From JABCPE02 sp963530295 (GTDB lineage: Bacteria > Bacteroidota > Bacteroidia > Flavobacteriales > Weeksellaceae): 64,000 nt of DNA. Of the stretch, positions 57,418-64,000 are shown one piece after another. Where the stretch lies: assembly GCA_963530295.1 (NCBI GenBank), contig CAUSCF010000002.1, positions 62,001 through 126,000 of the forward strand. The letters run 5' to 3'. The notes below the pieces were generated by a model. The model did not search any database and was not told where the DNA came from. It saw nothing but the letters and a program-made list of their open reading frames with translations. Both the position numbers and the translations under genes were made by a program. Within the stretch, counting starts at the first letter, position 1; each line of letters starts with the position of its first letter.

Positions 57418-59343
57418 TTAATTCAGTTTTTTCCTAATAACTCTGTGCATATAGTCCTGATACCAAGCCTTACTGAGGAATTTTCCACGCTCAATTTCAG
57501 CATTGTTTATTTTACCAAGAAGATTATTTTTAAGTTCAAGGTCTGTAATTTCATAAACTCCCGTAATATCCTTACCATCAAAACGATAGATATAATTTCC
57601 TATTATAAACTGCTCTTGTATCGCATCAGAATTGACAACGATGTATTCCTCATTTTTATCTGAAACAAGGCTTCTTCCCCAGCTTCGCAAAGGCTTATTA
57701 TAGCCAATGATATCCGCAAGTGTAGGATAAATATCTATCTGCTGGGCGTAGGTCATGTTTTTACCCTTCAAATTATATTTCGGATTTGGAGAATAGAAGA
57801 TAATCGGAACTGCATATCCGTTCATCGCTTTAGCGTATTCAGGATAGTAGATTTTGTTCGTATGGTCTCCCGTGATGACAAAAATAGTATTCTCATACCA
57901 AGGCTGTTTTCGTGCCGTTTCAAAATACTTTTTCAAGGCGTAGTCTGTATATTGTATCGGTTCGTGCATTTCCACAAAACCTTTTTTAAATTTCCCTTCG
58001 TATTGTGCGGGAATTTTAAATGGATGATGCGAAGACGCCGTAAAAACCGTTGTCATAAATGGCTTATTAGACTTTCCTACATTTTTAGCAAAATATTGCA
58101 GAAAAGGCTCATCCCAAATTGCCCAAATCCCATCAAAATCCTTATCATTATTATACTCAGTTTTTCCAAAATAACCCTTGAAACCGAGGATATTCGCAAA
58201 TCCCTGAAAGCCCATAGAGCCATTCGGCGCACCGTGATAAAAAGAAGTTTCGTAGCCCAATTCATTCGCCACAGAAACGATGGATTGTATCTTTTGATTA
58301 GAATACGGCGAACTCGTAAAAGCATCCTTTAAACTCGGAATTCCCGCTAAAACACTGCTCATTCCATGGATAGACTGCCTTCCGTTAGCAAAGGTATTCG
58401 GAAAAATCAGACTCTCCTTTGACAAACTATCCAAAAACGGCGTGTAAGAAACATAATCTTTTATATTTTTCTCCTCGTTAAACGCTCCTATGTATTCCCT
58501 TCCGAGGCTTTCCACTATGAGAATCACGATGTTAGGTCTTGGCTGTGGAACTTCCCTTTGATAGGTTTTATAGGGTTTTACATTCTCTGCGATGTATTTT
58601 TCATCCACAAAATGCACTTCCTTAAAGCCATTCGTATTGATGGTTCTAAAAAACGAAAAAGTACTGTTTAGAACGATGTTTGCGTGCGCAGGCTTGTCCG
58701 TATGGCGGTTAGCATCCACCAAATTGATAGGGCGGGTGCTGTGTTTAAAATCTCCACGAATTCCGCCGACTATAAGCACCGCCGCCAGACAAAGACTTAC
58801 CACAGAACCTCCAAAATACCAAATTTTCTTTTCAATCTTTATTTCTTTGATTTTCATTCTTTTATAAAGGAAAGCCCAAAGACCCATCAATGCAATGAAA
58901 CAAAGAAAAACCCAAAAATTCTGTCCCAAAGAAGCCAGAAAAACCTTGCCTATATTCTGCTCATTTTCAACGACATTTATCACCGCAGAGGTCAGCCTCG
59001 ACTGGCTAAATCTATAATAGACAATATCTCCGAAATTCATCGCATACGCGATTCCATTCAGAATAAAATAAAGCCAAAACAAAAACTTCTGATATCCTCC
59101 TTTAGTATTGATAGTCAAAGGAATAAGACTAAAAAAAATGAAAACGATATTGACATAAAGTATCGCCGTGGTATCAAATGCAGTGCCGTAGTAAGCCAGC
59201 TTAAAATACTGAGAAACACTATCTATTTCCAGCAAATCCCGATTAAAAAACCAAAACAAAAACCTCGCTGCCTGATAAAAAACAAAAACAAGGAATATAC
59301 GATATATCAAGACTTTTACTTCCTGCAAACGGAGTTCTTTCAT
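57418..59343 (-). CDS. LTA synthase / sulfatase-family phosphotransferase of the inner membrane
   Basis: 641 residues. About five membrane segments in the first 200 residues are followed by an extracytoplasmic sulfatase-fold domain. Motifs are VILIVESLGREYIGAFN near residue 275, FANGRQSIHGMSSVLAGIPS near 320, a YHGAPNGSMGFQGF segment near 370, and FVITGDHTNKIYYPEYAK near 500. Lipoteichoic-acid-synthase-like enzymes use a Thr or Ser nucleophile and metal to move phosphoglycerol or phosphoethanolamine. Gram-negative members probably decorate lipids or glycans of the envelope. The exact substrate is unknown. Confidence 0.88.
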   Translation of the reverse strand: MKELRLQEVKVLIYRIFLVFVFYQAARFLFWFFNRDLLEIDSVSQYFKLAYYGTAFDTTAILYVNIVFIFFSLIPLTINTKGGYQKFLFWLYFILNGIAYAMNFGDIVYYRFSQSRLTSAVINVVENEQNIGKVFLASLGQNFWVFLCFIALMGLWAFLYKRMKIKEIKIEKKIWYFGGSVVSLCLAAVLIVGGIRGDFKHSTRPINLVDANRHTDKPAHANIVLNSTFSFFRTINTNGFKEVHFVDEKYIAENVKPYKTYQREVPQPRPNIVILIVESLGREYIGAFNEEKNIKDYVSYTPFLDSLSKESLIFPNTFANGRQSIHGMSSVLAGIPSLKDAFTSSPYSNQKIQSIVSVANELGYETSFYHGAPNGSMGFQGFANILGFKGYFGKTEYNNDKDFDGIWAIWDEPFLQYFAKNVGKSNKPFMTTVFTASSHHPFKIPAQYEGKFKKGFVEMHEPIQYTDYALKKYFETARKQPWYENTIFVITGDHTNKIYYPEYAKAMNGYAVPIIFYSPNPKYNLKGKNMTYAQQIDIYPTLADIIGYNKPLRSWGRSLVSDKNEEYIVVNSDAIQEQFIIGNYIYRFDGKDITGVYEITDLELKNNLLGKINNAEIERGKFLSKAWYQDYMHRVIRKKLN

Positions 59344-59364
59344 ACTTTTTCTAACTTAATAGCA

Positions 59365-59372
59365 CAAAGGTA
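59365..59372 (-). promoter_or_regulatory. Promoter -7 element of the LTA synthase-like gene
   Basis: Minus-strand TACCTTTG, exact TAnnTTTG, 21 bases before the ATG. Confidence 0.6.
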
Positions 59373-59435
59373 AGTTTTTTAGCCGAGGATAATGAAAATG
59401 AAATCCAAAAATTCGGCTTTTATCCAATAAAATTT

Positions 59436-59443
59436 TATATTTG
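59436..59443 (+). promoter_or_regulatory. Promoter -7 element of pssA, leaderless arrangement
   Basis: TATATTTG, exact match, ends four bases before the ATG at 59448, so transcription should start at or next to the start codon. Confidence 0.6.
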
Positions 59444-59447
59444 CTCT

Positions 59448-60161
59448 ATGAATTTTTTAAGAAACAATTTAGCGAATTTCTTCACTCTCGGAAACTTATT
59501 TTCTGGATGTGTGGGAGCAGTTCATTTATTAAATGGTGATTATCAGACCACTGCGATATGTATCCTAATCTCGGCCGTTTTAGATTTTTTTGATGGGTTC
59601 GTGGCTCGTGCTTTAAAGTCAAATTCTGAGCTCGGCGTACAGCTTGACTCCCTTGCTGATATGGTCACTTTTGGCCTGCTGCCAGGGCTTACGATGTTTG
59701 TCATGCTGGAGCCTTTCGAGAATCAGCTTTTGGGGATTGATTTACCTTTCAAAGTGCAGTATTTAGGGCTTTTCATCACGCTTTTGTCTTGTATGAGACT
59801 GGCAATTTTTAACATTGATGATGAGCAGACCTACTATTTCAAAGGGCTGAATACACCGAGTAATACTTTCCTGATTTTTGGACTTTATTTTGCTTTTAAA
59901 GAAAATCAAAGTTTTTCATTTTTAATGGAAAACGAGGGACTTCTTTTGGTGCTTACCGCTCTGAGTTCTTGGCTTTTGGTAAGTCCGATTAAAATGATTG
60001 CCATGAAATTCAAGTCCAAAAAACTTGAAGACAATTACCCTAAATTAGCCCTAATCATCGGTGTTATTCCTATTTTAATATTTTTTGGATGGACAGGCAT
60101 TCCGCTATCCATTATCTACTACATGCTGGTTTCCATTGTTTTCCAAAACCAGCTGAAATAA
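59448..60161 (+). CDS. pssA: CDP-diacylglycerol-serine O-phosphatidyltransferase
   Basis: 237 residues with several membrane helices. The CDP-alcohol phosphotransferase motif is complete: FFDGFVARALKSNSELGVQLDSLADMVTFG near residues 44-75, with the conserved DG, AR, G, D and D. The gene begins MNFLRNNLANFFTLGNLFSGC, the normal start of the family. It makes phosphatidylserine, the precursor of phosphatidylethanolamine. The exonuclease gene follows after 25 bases. Confidence 0.94.
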   Translation: MNFLRNNLANFFTLGNLFSGCVGAVHLLNGDYQTTAICILISAVLDFFDGFVARALKSNSELGVQLDSLADMVTFGLLPGLTMFVMLEPFENQLLGIDLPFKVQYLGLFITLLSCMRLAIFNIDDEQTYYFKGLNTPSNTFLIFGLYFAFKENQSFSFLMENEGLLLVLTALSSWLLVSPIKMIAMKFKSKKLEDNYPKLALIIGVIPILIFFGWTGIPLSIIYYMLVSIVFQNQLK

Positions 60162-60186
60162 ATTTAATTTTCAAACCTTAAATATT

Positions 60187-60951
60187 GTGAATTTAAAATT
60201 ACATAAACCACTGTGTATCTTTGATTTAGAGACCACAGGAACCAATATCGGCAAAGACAGGATTGTAGAAATCTGCATTTTGAAAGTCAATCCAGACGCA
60301 TCCAGAGAAAGCAAAACTTGGCTCATCAACCCAGAAATGCCCATTCCAGTTGAAGCATCGGTGGTGCATGGGATTTATGACAAAGATGTGGAAGGCGCGC
60401 CTACCTTTAAAGAAACTGCTTCTAAAATCATGGAAATGCTTTCTGGAGCGGATTTAGGAGGATTTAATTCTAATAGATTTGATGTTCCTTTACTAGCAGA
60501 AGAACTTCTAAGAGCTGGGATAGATTTTGATTTATCTAAATTCAAACTCATTGATGCTCAGGTTATTTTTCACAAAATGGAACCTAGAAACCTTACCGCT
60601 GCATACAAATTCTACTGCGGAAAAGATTTGGAAGGCGCCCACTCTGCAGAAGCTGATACCTTGGCTACTTTTGAAGTGATAGATGCGCAGGTAGGAAAAT
60701 ACGAAGAACTTCCAAAAGATATAAATGGACTGAGTGAATTTTCATTCCATAATAAATTCGCGGATTTGGCTGGATTTATCGCCTTTAACGAAAACAAAGA
60801 AGAAATTTTCACCTTTGGGAAATACAAAGGACAGCCTGTGAAAGAGGTTTTCCAGAAAGACATCGGCTATTTCGGCTGGATTCAAAATGCTGATTTCCCG
60901 CTTTACACTAAAAAAGTCCTGACAGCCATCCAGCTAAGAAGCAAATTTTAG
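60187..60951 (+). CDS. DnaQ-like 3'-5' exonuclease
   Basis: 254 residues starting at a GTG codon. Exonuclease domain of the DEDD type: CIFDLETTGTNIGKDRIVEICILKV with Asp and Glu metal ligands, DLGGFNSNRFDVPLLAEELLRAG, and GAHSAEADTLATFEVIDAQ with the third motif histidine and aspartate. The C-terminal 70 residues carry FTFGKYKGQPVKEVFQKDIGYFGWIQNADF, the small domain often found after such exonucleases. Possible roles are repair or RNA trimming. Likely co-transcribed with pssA. Confidence 0.88.
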   Translation: MNLKLHKPLCIFDLETTGTNIGKDRIVEICILKVNPDASRESKTWLINPEMPIPVEASVVHGIYDKDVEGAPTFKETASKIMEMLSGADLGGFNSNRFDVPLLAEELLRAGIDFDLSKFKLIDAQVIFHKMEPRNLTAAYKFYCGKDLEGAHSAEADTLATFEVIDAQVGKYEELPKDINGLSEFSFHNKFADLAGFIAFNENKEEIFTFGKYKGQPVKEVFQKDIGYFGWIQNADFPLYTKKVLTAIQLRSKF

Positions 60952-61012
60952 TTAAAATAAGTAAAAAATGGTTTTATAAAGAAATTTTTCTTATCTTTAA
61001 GAACTAAAACTT

Positions 61013-61459
61013 ATGATTATGACAAATATTATTTTACCTGTGGATTTTGGTAAGACCACAGATGTACTTTTAGGTGCTGCAATAAAATTTGCAAAAGAAG
61101 TAAACGGAAGACTTTGCCTTATTCATGTTGCTCCTATGGATTTAGGATTGGCTGTGGGTGATATTGGTATGCAGTATTTTCCTGAAATAGAACAAAGCGA
61201 AATTCGTGAGGAACTTTTGGAACTCAACCGATTAGAGCAGCAAGTTGTAGCTCAAGGAGTAGACTGCGAACATCTTCTGAAACAAGGAATTCCGAAAGAT
61301 ATTATTCTGGCGTATGCAGAGCAGAAAAATGCGGGTTACATAGTGATGGGTTCCCATGGAAGAAGTGGAATGTATGATGTATTCATCGGCAGTTTGACAA
61401 AAGAGCTCACCAAACTATCTCCTATTCCTGTTTTGGTGGTGCCTTGTCATGAAAAATAA
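61013..61459 (+). CDS. Universal stress protein (UspA family)
   Basis: 148 residues. NIILPVDFGKTTDVLLGAAIKFAKEVNGRLCLIHV at the start and the nucleotide-binding GYIVMGSHGRSGMYDVFIGSLTKELTKLSPIPVLVVP at the end (GSHGRSG-x9-GS), so it probably binds ATP. Two close ATG codons (61013, 61019) are possible. TATCTTTA at 60992-60999 is one mismatch from a -7 element. Confidence 0.93.
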   Translation: MIMTNIILPVDFGKTTDVLLGAAIKFAKEVNGRLCLIHVAPMDLGLAVGDIGMQYFPEIEQSEIREELLELNRLEQQVVAQGVDCEHLLKQGIPKDIILAYAEQKNAGYIVMGSHGRSGMYDVFIGSLTKELTKLSPIPVLVVPCHEK

Positions 61460-61477
61460 AAAATATATTTTTAATCT

Positions 61478-61505
61478 AAATCCTTATCAATCTCGATAAG
61501 GATTT
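61478..61505 (+). terminator. Intrinsic terminator after the universal stress protein gene
   Basis: AAATCCTTATC (61478-61488), AATCTC loop, GATAAGGATTT (61495-61505), then a T-run. Confidence 0.85.
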
Positions 61506-61523
61506 TTTTTATTTAAAAAATTG

Positions 61524-61531
61524 TACTTTTG
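61524..61531 (+). promoter_or_regulatory. Promoter -7 element of sufS
   Basis: TACTTTTG, exact match, 24 bases before the ATG at 61556. It excludes the longer start at 61529. Confidence 0.6.
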
Positions 61532-61555
61532 GGGCTTATTTTCAAAGTTAAAATA

Positions 61556-62776
61556 ATGCTGAATATACAAGAAATACGGGAGCAATTTCCTATTCTTAGC
61601 CAAAAGGTAAATGACAAACCTTTGGTATATCTGGATAATGCTGCCAGTTCACAAAAACCTTTGATGGTCATAAAAAAATGGGAGGAATATTATCAAACTA
61701 TCAATGCTAATGTGCATCGCGGGATTCACACTTTGAGCCAGTTAGCAACTGAAGAAATGGAACTTTCTCGGCAGAAAATCCAGAAATTCATCAACGCGAA
61801 ATACAGCCACGAAATCATTTTCACTCGTGGAACCACCGAGGGTATCAATCTAATCTCCTACTCCATCACTCCACTGATAAAAGCAGGAGATGAAATCATC
61901 ATTTCTCATCTGGAACACCACTCAAACATCGTTCCTTGGCAGATGCTTTGCGAGAGAACAGGTGCTGTTTTGAAGGTTATCCCGATAGACGAAAACGGAA
62001 TTCTGCAACTAGATTTTTTAGACAAAAACCTATCCGAAAAAACTAAAATAGTCGCTGTAAATCAGGTTTCTAACGCTCTGGGAATCATCAACCCGATAAA
62101 CGAAATCATTGCAAAAACCAGGGCCAATTCTCCTGCCTACATCGTTATCGATGGCGCCCAGTCGGTTCCTCATTTTAAAATAGATGTTCAGGAATTGGAT
62201 TGTGATTTTTTTGTTTTTTCTGGACACAAAATGTATGCTCCCATGGGAACAGGAATTCTCTACGGAAAAGAAAGTGTTTTGGATAAACTCAGTCCTTTTC
62301 ACGGCGGCGGCGAAATGATAAAAACCTGCACCTTTGAGAAAACCACCTATGCCGACCTGCCCTTTCGGTTCGAAGCAGGAACGCCCAATGTTGGCGGAAA
62401 TATCGCTCTGGGAACAGCCACAGATTTCATAGAAAACATAGGACATTCTTCTATCAAAGAGCATGAAACGGTACTTTTGGATTATGCTCAAAAAAAATTA
62501 AAAGAAATAGACGGTCTAAAAATCTATGGCGAAAAAGCTCCACGGACAGGCGTAATTTCCTTTAATCTAAATGGAAATTTCATCGCTTCTGATGTAGGAA
62601 TGATTTTGGATAAATTGGGAATTGCCGTGCGCACGGGGCATCACTGCACACAGCCGATTATGAATTTTTTCGGGATTTCTGGAACTATCCGTGCTAGTTT
62701 TGCTGTTTATAATACTTTTGAAGAAATAGATTCCCTAATCGAAGGAGTGAAAAAAGCACAAAAAATGCTGATGTAA
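61556..62776 (+). CDS. sufS: Cysteine desulfurase, SufS type
   Basis: 406 residues. YLDNAASSQKP near residue 26, NANVHRGIHTLSQLAT, the PLP-lysine motif FFVFSGHKMYAPMGTGILYGK near residue 225, and the active-site cysteine in RTGHHCTQPIMNFFGI near residue 364. It takes sulfur from cysteine for Fe-S cluster assembly with SufBCD/SufE. No other suf genes are adjacent in the window. Transcribed alone between a terminator and the grpE promoter. Confidence 0.94.
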   Translation: MLNIQEIREQFPILSQKVNDKPLVYLDNAASSQKPLMVIKKWEEYYQTINANVHRGIHTLSQLATEEMELSRQKIQKFINAKYSHEIIFTRGTTEGINLISYSITPLIKAGDEIIISHLEHHSNIVPWQMLCERTGAVLKVIPIDENGILQLDFLDKNLSEKTKIVAVNQVSNALGIINPINEIIAKTRANSPAYIVIDGAQSVPHFKIDVQELDCDFFVFSGHKMYAPMGTGILYGKESVLDKLSPFHGGGEMIKTCTFEKTTYADLPFRFEAGTPNVGGNIALGTATDFIENIGHSSIKEHETVLLDYAQKKLKEIDGLKIYGEKAPRTGVISFNLNGNFIASDVGMILDKLGIAVRTGHHCTQPIMNFFGISGTIRASFAVYNTFEEIDSLIEGVKKAQKMLM

Positions 62777-62797
62777 AGTTTTCATTATGCTGTCAAA

Positions 62798-62829
62798 TTG
62801 TCCTAATATCATTACTGGCAATATTTTTG
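62798..62829 (+). promoter_or_regulatory. grpE-dnaJ promoter
   Basis: TTG at 62798-62800, a 21-base spacer and TATTTTTG at 62822-62829, 28 bases before the grpE ATG. No CIRCE element is visible. Confidence 0.65.
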
Positions 62830-62857
62830 ACAATTATTAGAAGAAAAATTTAAGAAA

Positions 62858-63409
62858 ATGGAAGAAAATAAAGATATACAAGAGAGAAAGAACACCTCTA
62901 ACCCAGAGGATATGCAAAATACTGAAAATCAAAACACAGAAAATACTGAAAATTTGACAGAAGAAATGTCGTTAGAGGAACAATTGGCACACCAAAAAGA
63001 CCTCTACATCAGACTTTTTGCTGAGTTTGAAAACTACAAAAAAAGAACTCTAAAAGAGAAAACAGAATTTGCGCAATATGCCAACCAAAACATTATGATT
63101 TCTATGCTGGCTATTTTAGATGATTTCGAAAGAGCTCTAAAAGAATTAGCAAAATCTGAAGAAACCAAGGAACAGCTGATGGGAGTAGAACTTATTTACA
63201 ATAAATTTAAAAACTCCCTGATAGAGAAAGGTTTAAAGGTAATAGAAGTGAAGGCTGGAGATGATTTTAATGTAGATTTCCATGAAGCCATCACACAGAT
63301 TCCTGCGCCATCAGAAGAGCTGAAAGGCAAGATAGTGGATGTGATAGAGACTGGATATCAATTGTATGACAGAGTTATTCGTTTCGCAAAAGTAGTTACA
63401 GGAAGTTAA
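62858..63409 (+). CDS. grpE: Nucleotide exchange factor GrpE
   Basis: 183 residues. An Asn/Glu/Thr-rich disordered start (repeated NTENTENL-like runs to about residue 45) precedes the long coiled coil and the GrpE core: YIRLFAEFENYKKRTLKEKTEFAQYANQNIMISMLAILDDFERAL. The beta domain has DFNVDFHEAITQIPAPSEELKGKIVDVIETGYQLYDRVIRFAKVVTG. It releases ADP from DnaK. dnaJ follows 43 bases later. Confidence 0.96.
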   Translation: MEENKDIQERKNTSNPEDMQNTENQNTENTENLTEEMSLEEQLAHQKDLYIRLFAEFENYKKRTLKEKTEFAQYANQNIMISMLAILDDFERALKELAKSEETKEQLMGVELIYNKFKNSLIEKGLKVIEVKAGDDFNVDFHEAITQIPAPSEELKGKIVDVIETGYQLYDRVIRFAKVVTGS

Positions 63410-63452
63410 TTCAAAAAACAACTAAAAATCAATAAATTAGATAATTAAATTT

Positions 63453-64000
63453 ATGTCTAAAAGAGATTATTACGAGGTATTAGGAGTTTCCAAATCAGCC
63501 AGCGCTGATGAAATCAAAAAAGCCTACCGAAAATTAGCCATAAAATACCACCCAGATAAAAACCCTGGTGACAAGGAAGCAGAAGAGAAATTTAAGGAAG
63601 CCGCTGAGGCCTATGAAGTGCTGAGTGATGCCGACAAAAAGGCAAGATACGACCAGTTCGGGCATGCAGGTGTAGGAGGAGCTGCAGGTGGCGGCTATGG
63701 CGGAGGAGGCATGAATATGGAAGATATTTTTGCTCAGTTTGGTGATATTTTCGGAGGAGGATTTGGTGGTTTTGGAGGCTTCGGAGGAGGAAGAGGCCAT
63801 CAGCAGGTAAGAGGTTCTAACCTTCGTATCCGAATAAAACTAAACTTGGAGGAAATGCTTAATGGAACACAGAAAACCATTAAGGTAAAAAGAATGAAAT
63901 TGGCTGATGGAGTGACCTCCAAGACCTGCCCTACTTGTAACGGTAGCGGTGCCCAGATGAAGATAGTGAACACTGTTTTTGGACAGATGCAGTCCCAGAC
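63453..64000 (+). CDS. dnaJ: Chaperone DnaJ, N-terminal part (cut by window edge)
   Basis: Starts at the ATG at 63453, and the frame is open to the window end (182 codons visible). J domain RDYYEVLGVSKSASADEIKKAYRKLAIKYHPDKNPG with the HPD triad, then a Gly/Phe-rich linker of about 60 residues. The first zinc-finger cysteines follow in KTCPTCNGSGAQ near residue 163. It stimulates DnaK ATPase. Operon with grpE. Confidence 0.96.
   Translation, partial: MSKRDYYEVLGVSKSASADEIKKAYRKLAIKYHPDKNPGDKEAEEKFKEAAEAYEVLSDADKKARYDQFGHAGVGGAAGGGYGGGGMNMEDIFAQFGDIFGGGFGGFGGFGGGRGHQQVRGSNLRIRIKLNLEEMLNGTQKTIKVKRMKLADGVTSKTCPTCNGSGAQMKIVNTVFGQMQSQ

Noticed and set aside
58684..59373. 229-codon plus-strand frame opposite the LTA synthase-like gene
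   Set aside because: The minus-strand gene has clear family motifs over the whole span; the antisense frame is low-complexity Lys/Asn-rich and has no promoter.
62827..62833. TTGACA before grpE as a sigma70 -35 box
   Set aside because: No TATAAT at the right distance, while a well-spaced TTG/TATTTTTG Bacteroidetes promoter overlaps it.
1..64000. tRNA, rRNA, transposase or phage genes
   Set aside because: None could be recognised in the coding frames or intergenic regions by reading; a covariance or profile search would be needed to exclude small RNAs.

Overview
The window looks like a chromosomal segment of a Bacteroidetes bacterium, class Flavobacteriia, probably near the Chryseobacterium/Riemerella/Elizabethkingia group (Weeksellaceae). 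The placement rests on the complete gldKLMN gliding/type IX secretion operon, a SusC/SusD pair, DUF4270 and DUF5683 proteins, a very large LepB, lipoproteins with an acidic stretch after the lipobox, AT-rich DNA, and many promoters of the Bacteroidetes type (-7 element TAnnTTTG, often TATCTTTG, TAAATTTG or TAACTTTG). The family-level assignment is inference. I saw no rRNA, tRNA, CRISPR array, insertion sequence or prophage gene.

Region 1 (0.05-12.3 kb) is a haem-acquisition island like the hmuYRSTUV locus of Porphyromonas gingivalis. It has two HmuY-type lipoproteins, a strong hairpin, a HmuR-type TonB-dependent receptor, a carboxyl-methyltransferase-like protein, and a membrane-anchored CobN/BchH-like protein (HmuS). 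A terminator and new promoter follow, then a secreted WG-repeat protein, a multi-pass membrane protein, an AT-rich gap, a TolQ/ExbB-type channel (HmuU) and a DUF2149 protein (HmuV). Pairing a methyltransferase with a BchH-like protein recalls bchH/bchM of chlorophyll synthesis and is the most interesting metabolic hypothesis here.

Region 2 (12.3-27.8 kb) is housekeeping: a small transaldolase, a helix-hairpin-helix protein, gap, panC and a FAD oxidoreductase. Then, on the minus strand, come a short GT5 glycogen-synthase-like gene, a DUF4270 lipoprotein, glmS and gldKLMN, and upstream of them serA.

Region 3 (27.8-42.5 kb) starts with idi, followed by four tandem paralogues of an unknown exported protein and gcvT. 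prmC and parAB are divergent around a pair of inverted perfect DnaA boxes. Next come a DUF5683 protein, dapB, lepB, rarA and gcvP.

Region 4 (42.5-51.7 kb) holds oxyR, metK behind a probable SAM-II riboswitch, a Gfo/Idh/MocA oxidoreductase, recA, and an ECF sigma factor with a membrane partner.

Region 5 (51.8-57.3 kb) is a SusC/SusD operon. Its roughly 450-nt leader carries two tandem copies of a short reading frame with runs of Met codons, each followed by an intrinsic terminator. I read this as a double leader-peptide attenuator, possibly sensing methionine, and consider it the strongest candidate for an undescribed system in the window. Region 6 (57.4-64.0 kb) has an LTA-synthase-like phosphotransferase, pssA, a DnaQ-like exonuclease, a universal stress protein, sufS, grpE and the start of dnaJ, which is cut by the window edge.
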